DNA of 64,000 nt from Lachnospiraceae bacterium UBA1818 (GCA_904419285.1 CAJFQZ010000003.1:1-64000); one strand, 5' to 3'; shown: positions 15,942-23,904, numbered from the stretch's first letter. Made by a program: numbers and translations. Notes: generated from the sequence alone by a model not told the origin.

Positions 15942-16735
15942 GAAAACTGATTAAATTCGACTTAAAAAGCGGAGCGAGGATCTTTTTCCTTCTTCACGGC
16001 ATCCTGTTCGCGGCAGCCCTTGCCGGACGCTTTGCCTTTATGGACCGGCTGGACTTCAATGAAGTGACGCCGGCTCTTGTGTCATCGATCATCCTGTTCA
16101 GCTCTGTGATGCTCTTTCTCCTGATCGCGGTATGCTTCTGCACATGGCTTCTCATTGCTGTCCGCTTCTACCGCAGCCTTTTCTCAGGAGAGGGATATCT
16201 GACCTGGACGCTGCCGGCCTCCGCCGTCCAGCATCTGTGGTCCAAGATCATCTCCGGCATTATCTGGTATGTGCTCGACTGCATCATCATCTCAGCCGCT
16301 GTGCTGATCCTGGTGACCGGAAGGAACGTTACCGAAGCATACAGCATGATCGAGCCGGAAGTCACCGCTGAACTCGGAATATCCCTGGGTAGTTTCGGGC
16401 TGTGGCTGTTTGTCCTTATGATCATCTCCTGTTTCAGCAGCGTGATCACGACTTATTTCTGCGTCACAGTCGGACAGCTCTTTCCGGCGCACCGGGTGCT
16501 CTGTGCAGTAGCTGTATACTTCATCAGCGGACTCATCGTCCAGTTCATCTCCATGGGGCTTATGCTGCTGTTCCGCCTGCTGCCGGGAATCAGCTTTTAC
16601 AGCCGCTCCGATGATCTGATCGCACAGTATCTGTTCGAAGCGCTCGGGCTGAGCATTGCCATCATGTTCGCAGTTTCCGTCATCGAGTATATCGGAACAC
16701 ACTATATCATGAAGAGAAAGATCAATCTTTTGTAA
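15935..16735 (+). CDS. ABC transporter permease of the GntR operon
   Basis: This 266-residue integral membrane protein has about six hydrophobic segments (roughly residues 15-33, 47-75, 105-130, 150-175, 185-210, 230-258). It has no recognisable soluble domain and ends with a basic KRKIN tail. It overlaps the ATPase gene by 7 bp and is the last gene of the GntR-ABC-permease operon. No intrinsic terminator directly follows; a GC-rich perfect hairpin without a T-tract lies 30 bp downstream (16765-16806). It is the transmembrane partner of the preceding ATPase; substrate unknown. Confidence 0.85.
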   Translation: MLGKLIKFDLKSGARIFFLLHGILFAAALAGRFAFMDRLDFNEVTPALVSSIILFSSVMLFLLIAVCFCTWLLIAVRFYRSLFSGEGYLTWTLPASAVQHLWSKIISGIIWYVLDCIIISAAVLILVTGRNVTEAYSMIEPEVTAELGISLGSFGLWLFVLMIISCFSSVITTYFCVTVGQLFPAHRVLCAVAVYFISGLIVQFISMGLMLLFRLLPGISFYSRSDDLIAQYLFEALGLSIAIMFAVSVIEYIGTHYIMKRKINLL

Positions 16736-16764
16736 AAGGCTCACAGGCAGTTTACAATATTTCA

Positions 16765-16806
16765 AGAGGCGGCGCGCCGGGATATTCCTCCAGGCGCGCC
16801 GCCTCT
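16765..16806. repeat. Perfect 14-bp GC-rich inverted repeat
   Basis: Arms AGAGGCGGCGCGCC and GGCGCGCCGCCTCT are exactly complementary and separated by 14 bp. They sit between the ABC permease stop and the tRNA terminator. There is no T-tract on either strand. It may be a T-less terminator, an mRNA 3'-end stabiliser, or a protein site. Confidence 0.6.
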
Positions 16807-16865
16807 CTGCCGAAAAGGACTTCTGCTGATTCCAGTGCCCATTTTCTCTGCATCCTTTTCAAAAC

Positions 16866-16917
16866 AAAAATCCCGGGGAGCGTGATAAACATACAATCAA
16901 ACGCACTCTCCCGGGAT
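16866..16917 (-). terminator. Terminator of tRNA-Arg
   Basis: On the minus strand ATCCCGGG...CCCGGGAT, with partial inner pairing AGAGTGCG/CACGCT, is followed by TTTTTG. It starts ~10 bp after the tRNA 3' end. Confidence 0.8.
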
Positions 16918-16926
16918 CCATCCCTA

Positions 16927-16998
16927 AGCGTCTGAGCGGAGTCGAACCGCCGCACATGCCTCCGGAGGGCATCGCTCTATCCACTGAGCTACAGACGC
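16927..16998 (-). tRNA. tRNA-Arg, anticodon CCG
   Basis: The cloverleaf is complete on the minus strand. The acceptor stem GCGTCTG/CAGACGC is perfect and the D stem is GCTC/GAGC. The anticodon arm ATGCC-CTCCGGA-GGCAT gives anticodon CCG (reads CGG), and the T arm GGCGG-TTCGACT-CCGCT has one G-U pair. CCA is not encoded. The base after the acceptor stem, which would be the discriminator, is T. A promoter lies at 17053-17081 and a strong terminator follows, so this is a single-gene unit. Confidence 0.95.
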
Positions 16999-17013
16999 AT
17001 TCCGGTTATCTGA

Positions 17014-17039
17014 GGGGAAGACAGATGTCTTCCCCTTTT
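17014..17039 (+). terminator. Perfect 10-bp hairpin with T4, upstream of tRNA-Arg
   Basis: Arms GGGGAAGACA and TGTCTTCCCC are separated by 2 bp and followed by TTTT on the plus strand. It may terminate plus-strand read-through from the ABC operon. Read on the minus strand it lies in the tRNA precursor leader, just 5' of the mature tRNA. Confidence 0.45.
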
Positions 17040-17052
17040 AACAACCTTAATT

Positions 17053-17081
17053 ATCCTAGCACAGATTTAAAGAAATGTAAA
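17053..17081 (-). promoter_or_regulatory. Promoter of tRNA-Arg
   Basis: TTTACA-17 bp-TAGGAT on the minus strand, ~55 bp upstream of the tRNA 5' end. Confidence 0.65.
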
Positions 17082-17118
17082 GCCCAAAATGTCTGAAATA
17101 TGCCCCGCATTCTTCACG

Positions 17119-19866
17119 CTATTTTTTCTTTTTCCTCACGCCGGCACCCGCCCGGGGTACAAGCGCTGCGGCTGTCAGAAGCAGAGAGCATGCCGCCATG
17201 AAAACAGGTATCCCAAACCGCCGTGTCTCATCCCCGCTCTGCACAGCGGTCTGAGGCTTCTTCATATTCTCCACCGTGAGCACTGCCCTCTCCTTTCCGT
17301 CAATGCGGCCCATCTCATCCACCGTCACGCTGAAGACTCTCACATCTGCCAGATACCCGTCCGGAGCCTTTGTCTCCTGCACAGAATATTCTCCCGGAAG
17401 CAGTCCGACGAGCCGGATCCTGCCGTCCTCATCCGTCACATATGTTTCCGGCTCTTCTTCAGCAGATCCGTCTTTTCTCCTGACCGTAAATTCCGCTCCT
17501 GCCAGACGCTTCTCTGAGCCGCTCTCTCTTTTGTCGATGACCAGTTCCGTAGGCGCGTTAGAGATCTGCAGTTCCTCCGTCACTACAGGCGTGACCTGAT
17601 CCCGGTACGGAAGCTCCACCGGATACGCCTGTCCGCTTCGCGCATAACCGGGCGTCTGCTCTGTTTCCACAACCTCGTATTTTCCCAGGTACAGTTCCCC
17701 GGTGCATGCCCTTCCGTCTTCTCCCGTGGTCAGCGTATCCACTGTTTCTCCCGCCTCGATAAAGACGGTCCCGTCCGGCGCGGCGATATCCTCCTTTGCC
17801 CGTACCTCAAACACGGTGCCCCGGAGGGGCTCCCCGGTTTCCCTGTCCGTCTTCTCAATACAGATCCTCCCTCTGGCAGGCTGATCTTCGAACTCCACAC
17901 TAAACGGCTCCTCCCAGTCATGCCCTTCTGTGATCGTAAACTCAAGCAGCCCTTCTTCCAGAAGATAACCATACGGGGAATTGACCTCCTGGAAATAATA
18001 GTTTCCCACAGGCAGTTTCTCCGGCAGGACAAAACTTCCGCTCTCATCTGTCACATAAGTATCACACATCCCCTCGGAGGGATAATGCGCCTTCATCGCG
18101 ATCGGTTCCTTCTCTGCATCCAGAAGCCGGAATTCAGCGCCGGCAAGAGGGATCGTCCGTCCCGTCACCGCATCTTTCTTGATCAGCCTGACAGGGGACA
18201 GGACAGCCTTGTTTTCCAGAATATAGTATAATGTACTTCCTTCCTCCGAGACTGTGATCTCGAAATCCTCAGCCGGCTCGAACCCTTCCGGAGCATTCAG
18301 TTCACTGACTGTATAGGTATCAAAGACAAGTCCGCCCCTTTCTCCGCCGTTTCCAATTGTGGAGGCATATCCGTTTTCATCTGTCGTGATCCGGATTTCC
18401 TCTCCGGTGGTCTTTGAAGTGACTGAAAAAACGATCCCCTGGAGAGGGGACTTCTGTTCCTCCTCTGCGTCCTGTGATTCTCTGAATTTTACGATCTGAA
18501 GATCTCCCCGAATCACATCTTCCGGGATCTCCGGGACCTGATACAGCGTATCTTTCACGCCGCTTCCCGAAGAAGTGATCTGCCTTATGAACACCTCCTC
18601 ATTCCTCAGATATCCCTTCGGCGCTTTCCTCTCCCTGATAACGAGGGTTCCAAGGGGAAGGATATTCTGGCCTGCTGCATCTGAATAAAAATCATCTCCT
18701 TCGATCTTAGATTCATCAGAAAGAGCAGCCCTTCCCATCTCATCTGTTTTCAGGATCCAGCTTCTCTCCGGCACAGTCCCCGATGCCGCAGGATCCGCTT
18801 CATAATATCCCGCATAATAATCCACTTCAAACTCCGCTCCTGCCAGCTCTGCGCTTCCCTGCGGTCTGCTCTCTCCCGTCTCCCCGTCTTTCTTGACAAG
18901 GATAAGGTCCGCCGGATAATACTGCGCCTGATCTTCACACCGGTATATGCACACGTCCCCTTCTCCGACCGTCACAGTGTACCTGGATCCGTCCAGGGCA
19001 AATCCTTCCGGGCTTTTCACCTCCGCGATCTCATAGGTCCCTATGGGAATCCCTTCCAGCCGCCCGTATCCGTTTCTATCTGTCGTGATCTCATAGAGAG
19101 GAGACTGAGCCCCCGGTGCATACACTTCAAACACCGCGCCCGCAAGTGAATAGCACGGATTTCCGCCGGTCAGTTCCGGCCGGTCGGATTCTTTGTACAG
19201 TTCCAGAGCCCCTGTTCTTTCTTTACCTGTGCCTCCCATAGTCTGTCCGCCTCCTCCCGAATTGAACACAAAGGCGCAGAAGGACCGGGGCGGATCCGGC
19301 AGGCTGAGCATCTGTTCAGCCTGCTTCATCAGCACCTCAGCTTCGCTGTCCGCAAGTCCTGTAAACGCATCCTCCGAGCCGCTGTAAAGATAAGAGAGGA
19401 TGCAGTGGCTCATACAGTATTCTCTGTCTTCGTCGAATCCTCCGCCGCTCCCGAGATATCCGAATTCTGCCGTATAAGTATCATGCCCCGGTCCGCCGTA
19501 GGCATAATACAGGCCTTTTCTGAGATTTCCCGTTTCCAGCATCTCCGCCTCGTAGCTTCCCGATTCCGGAGTGGCCTTCAGAGGCTCCAGACAGTATGCG
19601 GGCTTCCCGTCGACATAGAAATAATTCGTACTGTAAGTTCCGTAATAAACTTCTTTTCCTACTGTGAGCTGCACTGTCTCCCTTGTGTTCACGTTCACCG
19701 AAGTCAGGACAGCCATCTTCTTTTCCTCCGCCTTCCCGTCTGGAGAAGAGCTCTCCGCCGCGGCGGCTTCTCTCTCCTCTTCAGCCCCTGCGTTCACAGG
19801 GGAGACTCCAAGGATCACCGCCAGCGTCAGATAAAGGAGCGCCATTGTTTTGATAAACTGTTTCAC
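17119..19866 (-). CDS. SpaA/Cna-B-repeat surface adhesin with thioester-like N-terminal domain
   Basis: This 915-residue exported protein has a Sec signal peptide (1-28, ending VNAGA). An N-terminal domain (about 75-215) contains AYCLEP and LYYAYGGPG and resembles the Cys-containing thioester (TQXA) adhesin domains found ahead of SpaA repeats. Six SpaA/Cna-B-like prealbumin domains follow at about 230-310, 325-445, 460-555, 560-660, 670-765 and 775-865, each with an LAGAxF-type first strand and an E-x-x-APxGY-type end. These domains usually form Lys-Asn isopeptide bonds. The C-terminus is a hydrophobic helix plus RKKKK tail, but the stretch before it reads KPQTAVQSGDE rather than LPXTG. The start is GTG 19866 with AAGGAGG; it overlaps the DUF5688 stop by 4 bp. 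No sortase gene is nearby. Confidence 0.9.
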   Translation of the reverse strand: MKQFIKTMALLYLTLAVILGVSPVNAGAEEEREAAAAESSSPDGKAEEKKMAVLTSVNVNTRETVQLTVGKEVYYGTYSTNYFYVDGKPAYCLEPLKATPESGSYEAEMLETGNLRKGLYYAYGGPGHDTYTAEFGYLGSGGGFDEDREYCMSHCILSYLYSGSEDAFTGLADSEAEVLMKQAEQMLSLPDPPRSFCAFVFNSGGGGQTMGGTGKERTGALELYKESDRPELTGGNPCYSLAGAVFEVYAPGAQSPLYEITTDRNGYGRLEGIPIGTYEIAEVKSPEGFALDGSRYTVTVGEGDVCIYRCEDQAQYYPADLILVKKDGETGESRPQGSAELAGAEFEVDYYAGYYEADPAASGTVPERSWILKTDEMGRAALSDESKIEGDDFYSDAAGQNILPLGTLVIRERKAPKGYLRNEEVFIRQITSSGSGVKDTLYQVPEIPEDVIRGDLQIVKFRESQDAEEEQKSPLQGIVFSVTSKTTGEEIRITTDENGYASTIGNGGERGGLVFDTYTVSELNAPEGFEPAEDFEITVSEEGSTLYYILENKAVLSPVRLIKKDAVTGRTIPLAGAEFRLLDAEKEPIAMKAHYPSEGMCDTYVTDESGSFVLPEKLPVGNYYFQEVNSPYGYLLEEGLLEFTITEGHDWEEPFSVEFEDQPARGRICIEKTDRETGEPLRGTVFEVRAKEDIAAPDGTVFIEAGETVDTLTTGEDGRACTGELYLGKYEVVETEQTPGYARSGQAYPVELPYRDQVTPVVTEELQISNAPTELVIDKRESGSEKRLAGAEFTVRRKDGSAEEEPETYVTDEDGRIRLVGLLPGEYSVQETKAPDGYLADVRVFSVTVDEMGRIDGKERAVLTVENMKKPQTAVQSGDETRRFGIPVFMAACSLLLTAAALVPRAGAGVRKKKK

Positions 19867-20810
19867 TGCACACCCTCCTTTCTTTTTCCGGCAGGATCGA
19901 ACATGCGGAGACAGCCCGTTCTGCGCTCGTAGTAATAGATATGGTTGCTCAGCACTTCTTCCTCTGCGACCTGAGTCACGTTGATCTCTCTCACCATCTC
20001 TTCCAGTTCTTCACCGTCCAGGCCGCCGCAGGCAGGGACGATCATAACCTCGTGAACGCTGCTGGGAAGGATATAGTAATCAGATCCCAGTGTTTCCCCG
20101 ATCATTCCGGGAATATACGGATAGGCAATACACGCGGCTCCATAGCTTCGCATCCTGTTTGTCAGGACATACATCCTGTCCCGCTCTCCGTCTCCTCCAT
20201 CAAGAAGATTTTCCTCATCACTTCCCGCCTCTGCGCTTCCGACGATCTCGTTCAGCGCATGGCGCATTGTAAATAATTCCGCCGGCAGGATCCGCCTCAC
20301 GTTTTCCTCCGCAGCCTTCCAGAGCACGTCTCTGCCGATATCCCACTGTCTCAGATGATTTTCACAGATTGTCATCATCGCCGCGCCTTCCCGGCTGACT
20401 TCGAGGAGTGCATAGAATACAACAGACAGATCCAGGATATCCGTATGAGGCACTGTTTTCAGAAATTCCCGGTTTTTCTCCGTATTGATCAGCTTGAATA
20501 CGATCCTGTCCTTTACCCCTTCATAGCTCAGGATCTTCTTGTAATCCAGAGACTCCTCTTTCCGGATGCTCTCATAAAACGAACGGATATCCTCCACGAT
20601 CTCTTCCAGATTTTTCCCGCTCTGATAACACTGATAGTATTCTTCCAGGTAGATCGTCGGAGAGATATTCACTCCCGGCGTCTCCACAATGATTCCTGTC
20701 CTCTCCCTGCCGTTATTTTTCACAGCTGTATAGGAGGATACTTTAACACCTTCCTTCATTTTCATACTCATGCTTTTCTCAACCGCGCATACAAATTCCG
20801 TATAATTCAT
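19863..20810 (-). CDS. DUF5688-family protein coupled to the SpaA adhesin
   Basis: This 315-residue protein has no signal peptide or membrane segment and is therefore probably cytoplasmic. I choose ATG 20810 (MNYTEFVCAVEKSM), 6 nt after AAAGGAG; an upstream in-frame start lacks a ribosome site. The N-terminal part (VKNNGRERTGIIV, SPTIYLEEYYQCYQSGKNLEEI) matches what I know of DUF5688, a family of unknown function common in Lachnospiraceae. The C-terminal part (ACIAYPYIPGMIGETLGSDYYILPSS) is also conserved-looking. The stop overlaps the GTG of the adhesin (GTGA), so the two are translated together. No catalytic motif is evident to me. Confidence 0.75.
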   Translation of the reverse strand: MNYTEFVCAVEKSMSMKMKEGVKVSSYTAVKNNGRERTGIIVETPGVNISPTIYLEEYYQCYQSGKNLEEIVEDIRSFYESIRKEESLDYKKILSYEGVKDRIVFKLINTEKNREFLKTVPHTDILDLSVVFYALLEVSREGAAMMTICENHLRQWDIGRDVLWKAAEENVRRILPAELFTMRHALNEIVGSAEAGSDEENLLDGGDGERDRMYVLTNRMRSYGAACIAYPYIPGMIGETLGSDYYILPSSVHEVMIVPACGGLDGEELEEMVREINVTQVAEEEVLSNHIYYYERRTGCLRMFDPAGKRKEGVQ

Positions 20811-20856
20811 CTTTCTCCTTTCCCGTCGCGGTCCATATGATCTAAATGAGAAAACC

Positions 20857-20911
20857 GGTACGAACTGTACCATTCGAAATGTTGATCACTCAAGAATTTG
20901 ATCATTCGAAA
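20857..20911. repeat. Clustered short repeats in the DUF5688 leader
   Basis: Within 55 bp lie an inverted repeat GGTAC-5-GTACC (20857-20871) and two direct copies each of CATTCGAAA (20871-20879 and 20903-20911) and TTGATCA (20882-20888 and 20898-20904). They fall in the ~130-nt leader between the promoter and the start codon. A regulator site or RNA structure is possible. The rest of 20811-21045 shows no gene. Confidence 0.5.
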
Positions 20912-20946
20912 AATAATTGAAATAGAGTTAATATTATGTGCCCTTC

Positions 20947-20975
20947 ATTATAGACGAACCTATTTCAAATGACAA
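20947..20975 (-). promoter_or_regulatory. Promoter of the DUF5688-SpaA operon
   Basis: TTGTCA-17 bp-TATAAT on the minus strand, ~135 bp upstream of the DUF5688 start. Confidence 0.7.
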
Positions 20976-21045
20976 TTGGAAATATTGGACAAATCATCCC
21001 AGACAATTTTGTTAGATTTTTATAAAAGTTTTCAGCAAAAAGAGG

Positions 21046-21080
21046 ATAAAAATGCCGTGGATACGAATATCCACGGCATA
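21046..21080 (-). terminator. Terminator of efp
   Basis: A perfect 11-bp stem TGCCGTGGATA/TATCCACGGCA with a 4-nt loop is followed by TTTTTA on the minus strand, ~20 bp past the efp stop. Confidence 0.9.
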
Positions 21081-21099
21081 AGGCCAAAACTCTCTGAAA

Positions 21100-21657
21100 T
21101 TAAACTCTGGACAGATACTCGCCTGTACGTGTATCGATCTTCAGAACGTCGCCTACTTCAACAAACAGCGGAACCATAACAGTCGCTCCTGTCTCCACTA
21201 CAGCCGGCTTCGTTGCTCCCTGTGCTGTATCTCCCTTGAATCCAGGCTCTGTCTCTGTGATCGCCAGCTCTACGAACAGCGGCGGCTCAACAGAAAATAC
21301 GTTGCCCTTGTGGGAACAGATCTTTACTGTCTCATTCTCTTTGACAAACTTCAGCGCATCGCCGACCACGTTGGAATCCAGTGCGATCTGATCGTATGTC
21401 TCGACATCCATAAAGTTGTAGAGATCTCCGTCTTTGTACAGATACTGCATCTCTTTTCTGTCGATATGAGCATTCTCAAACTTCTCAGTCGGACGGAATG
21501 TCTTCTCAACAACTCCCCCGCTGATGATATTTTTTAACTTTGTTCTGACGAAAGCCGCGCCTTTTCCCGGCTTTACATGCTGGAACTCCAGGATCTGAAA
21601 AATATTCCCATCGATTTCAATGGTAAGTCCGTTCTTAAAATCTCCTGCTGATACCAT
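21100..21657 (-). CDS. efp: Translation elongation factor P
   Basis: This 185-residue three-domain factor relieves ribosome stalling at polyproline stretches. The N-terminal KOW-like domain has the loop [11 protein letters not shown], whose central Lys (near 32) is the site of modification in many species. The two OB-fold domains follow, with the end signature [24 protein letters not shown]. No modification enzyme is adjacent. It is transcribed alone from 21705-21733, with ribosome site AAGGAGG. Length is exactly typical. Confidence 0.97.
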   Translation of the reverse strand: MVSAGDFKNGLTIEIDGNIFQILEFQHVKPGKGAAFVRTKLKNIISGGVVEKTFRPTEKFENAHIDRKEMQYLYKDGDLYNFMDVETYDQIALDSNVVGDALKFVKENETVKICSHKGNVFSVEPPLFVELAITETEPGFKGDTAQGATKPAVVETGATVMVPLFVEVGDVLKIDTRTGEYLSRV

Positions 21658-21704
21658 TTATAATCCTCCTTCAATTCTGTGTCTCATAACACTCCACTCT
21701 AATC

Positions 21705-21733
21705 ATTTTATAATATATTTCCACTTTTTTCAA
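21705..21733 (-). promoter_or_regulatory. Promoter of efp
   Basis: TTGAAA-17 bp-TAAAAT on the minus strand, 47 bp upstream of the efp start. Confidence 0.6.
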
Positions 21734-21773
21734 TCTTTTTTTACCCGGCTGCCGTCTCTTTCTGTCGGAATCT

Positions 21774-22274
21774 TCATTCTCCCCTGCTTTTTTTATAGAA
21801 ATGTAGCACGATCCTCTCAAGATATCTCTTCAGGACGATCTGTATCTCTTCCTTCGGATGGATCGGTTTTACAAGGATATTGTGTATTCCGGCCCGCTTT
21901 GCACCCCACACGTCGGTAAAAAGCTGATCTCCGACAAACAGTGTATTGGTCCTGTCAGTCCCCATGATCTCCATGGCGCGGATATAATTCTTCACAGACG
22001 GCTTATGGGCATTGAAAATATAATTCGTGCCGATCTCCTGATTGAACATCTTCACCCTGAGTTCCTGGTTGTTGGAGATCAGACAGGATGTAAACCCGAT
22101 TTCTCCAAGCCGCCGGAACAGTTCTCTCGCTCTCCGGTCTGCAGGAGCCCCATGGGGAACAAGTGTGTTGTCTATATCAAAGATCACGCCGCGGTATCCT
22201 TCTTCATACAGTTTCTCAAAAGGGATGACATATGTAGATTCCACATATTCATCCGGGAAAAATCTTTCAAACAT
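21774..22274 (-). CDS. YqeG-family HAD-IIIA phosphatase
   Basis: This 166-residue protein of the HAD superfamily has motif I FDIDNTLVPHG (about residues 31-41), motif II ISNN, the conserved HKPSVKN Lys, and motif III LFVGDQLFTDV with acidic residues. This pattern defines the YqeG family, whose physiological substrate is not firmly known. In Bacillus yqeG lies next to shikimate dehydrogenase and ribosome-assembly genes. Here its ATG shares one base with the stop of the AroQ-AroK fusion (TGATG), so it is translationally coupled to an aromatic-biosynthesis gene. Confidence 0.88.
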   Translation of the reverse strand: MFERFFPDEYVESTYVIPFEKLYEEGYRGVIFDIDNTLVPHGAPADRRARELFRRLGEIGFTSCLISNNQELRVKMFNQEIGTNYIFNAHKPSVKNYIRAMEIMGTDRTNTLFVGDQLFTDVWGAKRAGIHNILVKPIHPKEEIQIVLKRYLERIVLHFYKKSRGE

Positions 22275-23059
22275 CAGCGCCCATCCAATTCCATCAGTTT
22301 CGTGATCAGTTCCTCACTGATCTGCAGGATCGTCTTGTTATCTGTCTGTATCACTACGTCGGCAGCCGCCTCATACTTCTCTCTTCGCTTCTCCATCATG
22401 TCGGCGATGAAATCTACATTTTTATTTCCGTTCAGGATCGGCCTGTCATCGCTGTCCTTCACGCGCTCATAGATCGTCTCCGGACTTGCTGTGAGAAGGA
22501 CCACTCTTCCGTTCTTCTTCATCTCCACGACATTCTCTTCGCGGAGAGCCGCGCCTCCTCCACAGGAAATGATACAGTTCTTTCCTGTCTGCAGTTCTTT
22601 CAACAGTTTTGTCTCAAGACTGCGGAAATATTCTTCCCCATAGGTGGCAAAAATATCCGGGATGCTCATCTCCTCCCGCTCAGCGATCACCTGATCCATC
22701 TCCACCAGCTTCATGTCAAACATTGTGCTCAGATAATCCGAGATCGTTGTCTTGCCGGCGCCCATGAAGCCGATCAGCACGATATTATAGGAAAACAGTT
22801 TTCTCGCCTGGATCCGCTTACTGTTCCTGAGAATCCTCTGAAATACATCATGGATCTCCTCGCGGTACTTGTTGTCCTTAAGTTTCTCATTCAGCCTGCG
22901 CTCCTGCTTTGCCTCCTGCTGGGGCTGAAGGATCGGCATTCCGTAAGTTTCTTTATAAGCCATGATCTTCTCGATGATGGCGTTTCTCTCCACAAGAGCA
23001 TCGATGATCTTGTCATCACAGATAGCAAGCTGCTCCCGGTACATTTCCAAATCGTTCAT
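22274..23059 (-). CDS. Fused chorismate mutase - shikimate kinase
   Basis: This 261-residue two-domain protein starts at ATG 23059 (MNDLEMYREQLA), 5 nt after GGAGGG. Residues ~1-90 are an AroQ-type all-helical chorismate mutase (VERNAIIEKIMAYKE with catalytic Arg/Lys). Residues ~95-261 are a shikimate kinase with P-loop GFMGAGKTT (near 100), the substrate Asp in EMDQVIAERE, FRSLETKLL, the ISCGGGAAL motif and a lid Arg in DDRPIL. It should join two steps of aromatic amino acid synthesis: shikimate phosphorylation and chorismate to prephenate. It is coupled to yqeG. No other aro genes are in the window. Confidence 0.9.
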   Translation of the reverse strand: MNDLEMYREQLAICDDKIIDALVERNAIIEKIMAYKETYGMPILQPQQEAKQERRLNEKLKDNKYREEIHDVFQRILRNSKRIQARKLFSYNIVLIGFMGAGKTTISDYLSTMFDMKLVEMDQVIAEREEMSIPDIFATYGEEYFRSLETKLLKELQTGKNCIISCGGGAALREENVVEMKKNGRVVLLTASPETIYERVKDSDDRPILNGNKNVDFIADMMEKRREKYEAAADVVIQTDNKTILQISEELITKLMELDGR

Positions 23060-23093
23060 CTTTACCCTCCATACTTTCAACACAATACAATCT

Positions 23094-23122
23094 ATTATAG
23101 CAACTTTCTATTCTGATAGCAA
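23094..23122 (-). promoter_or_regulatory. Promoter of the AroQ-AroK/yqeG operon
   Basis: TTGCTA-17 bp-TATAAT on the minus strand, 35 bp upstream of the chosen start codon. Confidence 0.7.
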
Positions 23123-23232
23123 GGAGGAAATTCAGGACTTCCGGCCATAAAGCCCGGCATTCTGCCCGGAATCGGTTCCGCTCTCTGTTCCTGCCGCTCT
23201 GTCCCCTGACCGGTTCGTATGTCACTCCGAAG

Positions 23233-23904
23233 TCACTCCGCCTCCTCTCTGCTCTTTTCCATCGCCCTCCCGACATTTTCACGGAATTCAGCCCACGCAT
23301 CTTCGTGTTCAACAAAATACTTCGGACAGATCTTCCCTGTCACATCATAATGTCTGATCACATCATCCTGGGTCAGTCCGAACTTCTCGCACAGCCAGGC
23401 CGTGAGCCGGACCAGTGACCGGTAGGTCGCATCTGTAAACGCACCGCTCTCATCCGGATGGCAGCACTCGATCGAGACCGTATCGATGTTTCTCTCATTC
23501 GAGGCGTACGCCACTTCCCAGGTCGGCACGCACTGTATGATCTCGCCGTCCAGCCCGATCACAAAATTGCTGCTTGCCTCCGTCTCATGGCTGTACTGAA
23601 GTCCGTTGAAATAATCCCTGTTTTCCTGCGCAGTACTGCCCGGGTTCGCAGTATAATGGATCACGATCCCGGTGATCTGTTCCGTCCTGATCCTCGGCCT
23701 TGAATATGCATTTACGTCAAGCAGCTGGACATCGATCTCCGGCTGCGACGCATCCACCTCAAGATTTCTCCGGCTTCCTGCCACACAGGACCGCACTGCG
23801 AGTATAAGCGTCAGTACGACAAGGACAGCCGCACATATCCTGATGCGGACTGTCCTTGGACTGCTCTTTTTCCTTCTTCTTCTGTTTCCATGGTTCCATA
23901 TCAT
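23233..23904 (-). CDS. Membrane-anchored N-acetylmuramoyl-L-alanine amidase (Amidase_2)
   Basis: This 223-residue protein has a basic N-terminus and one transmembrane anchor (about residues 20-42), followed by a PGRP/Amidase_2 domain (about 75-210). Zinc ligands are visible in VIHYTAN (His), IRHYDVTGKICPKYF (His and Cys), with the supporting ECCHP segment. It should cleave the bond between MurNAc and L-Ala outside the membrane, in cell-wall turnover, division or spore development. The start is preceded by GAGGATACAG. It lies alone between the aromatic operon and guaB. It is not a holin-linked phage lysin, since no phage genes are near. Confidence 0.9.
   Translation of the reverse strand: MIWNHGNRRRRKKSSPRTVRIRICAAVLVVLTLILAVRSCVAGSRRNLEVDASQPEIDVQLLDVNAYSRPRIRTEQITGIVIHYTANPGSTAQENRDYFNGLQYSHETEASSNFVIGLDGEIIQCVPTWEVAYASNERNIDTVSIECCHPDESGAFTDATYRSLVRLTAWLCEKFGLTQDDVIRHYDVTGKICPKYFVEHEDAWAEFRENVGRAMEKSREEAE

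Noticed and set aside
16752-16955. A 67-codon minus-strand frame running from the tRNA through its terminator and the GC palindrome
   Set aside because: It overlaps the tRNA 3' part and two hairpins and has no ribosome site.
23140-23170. Intrinsic terminator after the amidase gene
   Set aside because: Only a bulged CCGG stem with a weak TTTAT tail; not strong enough to annotate.
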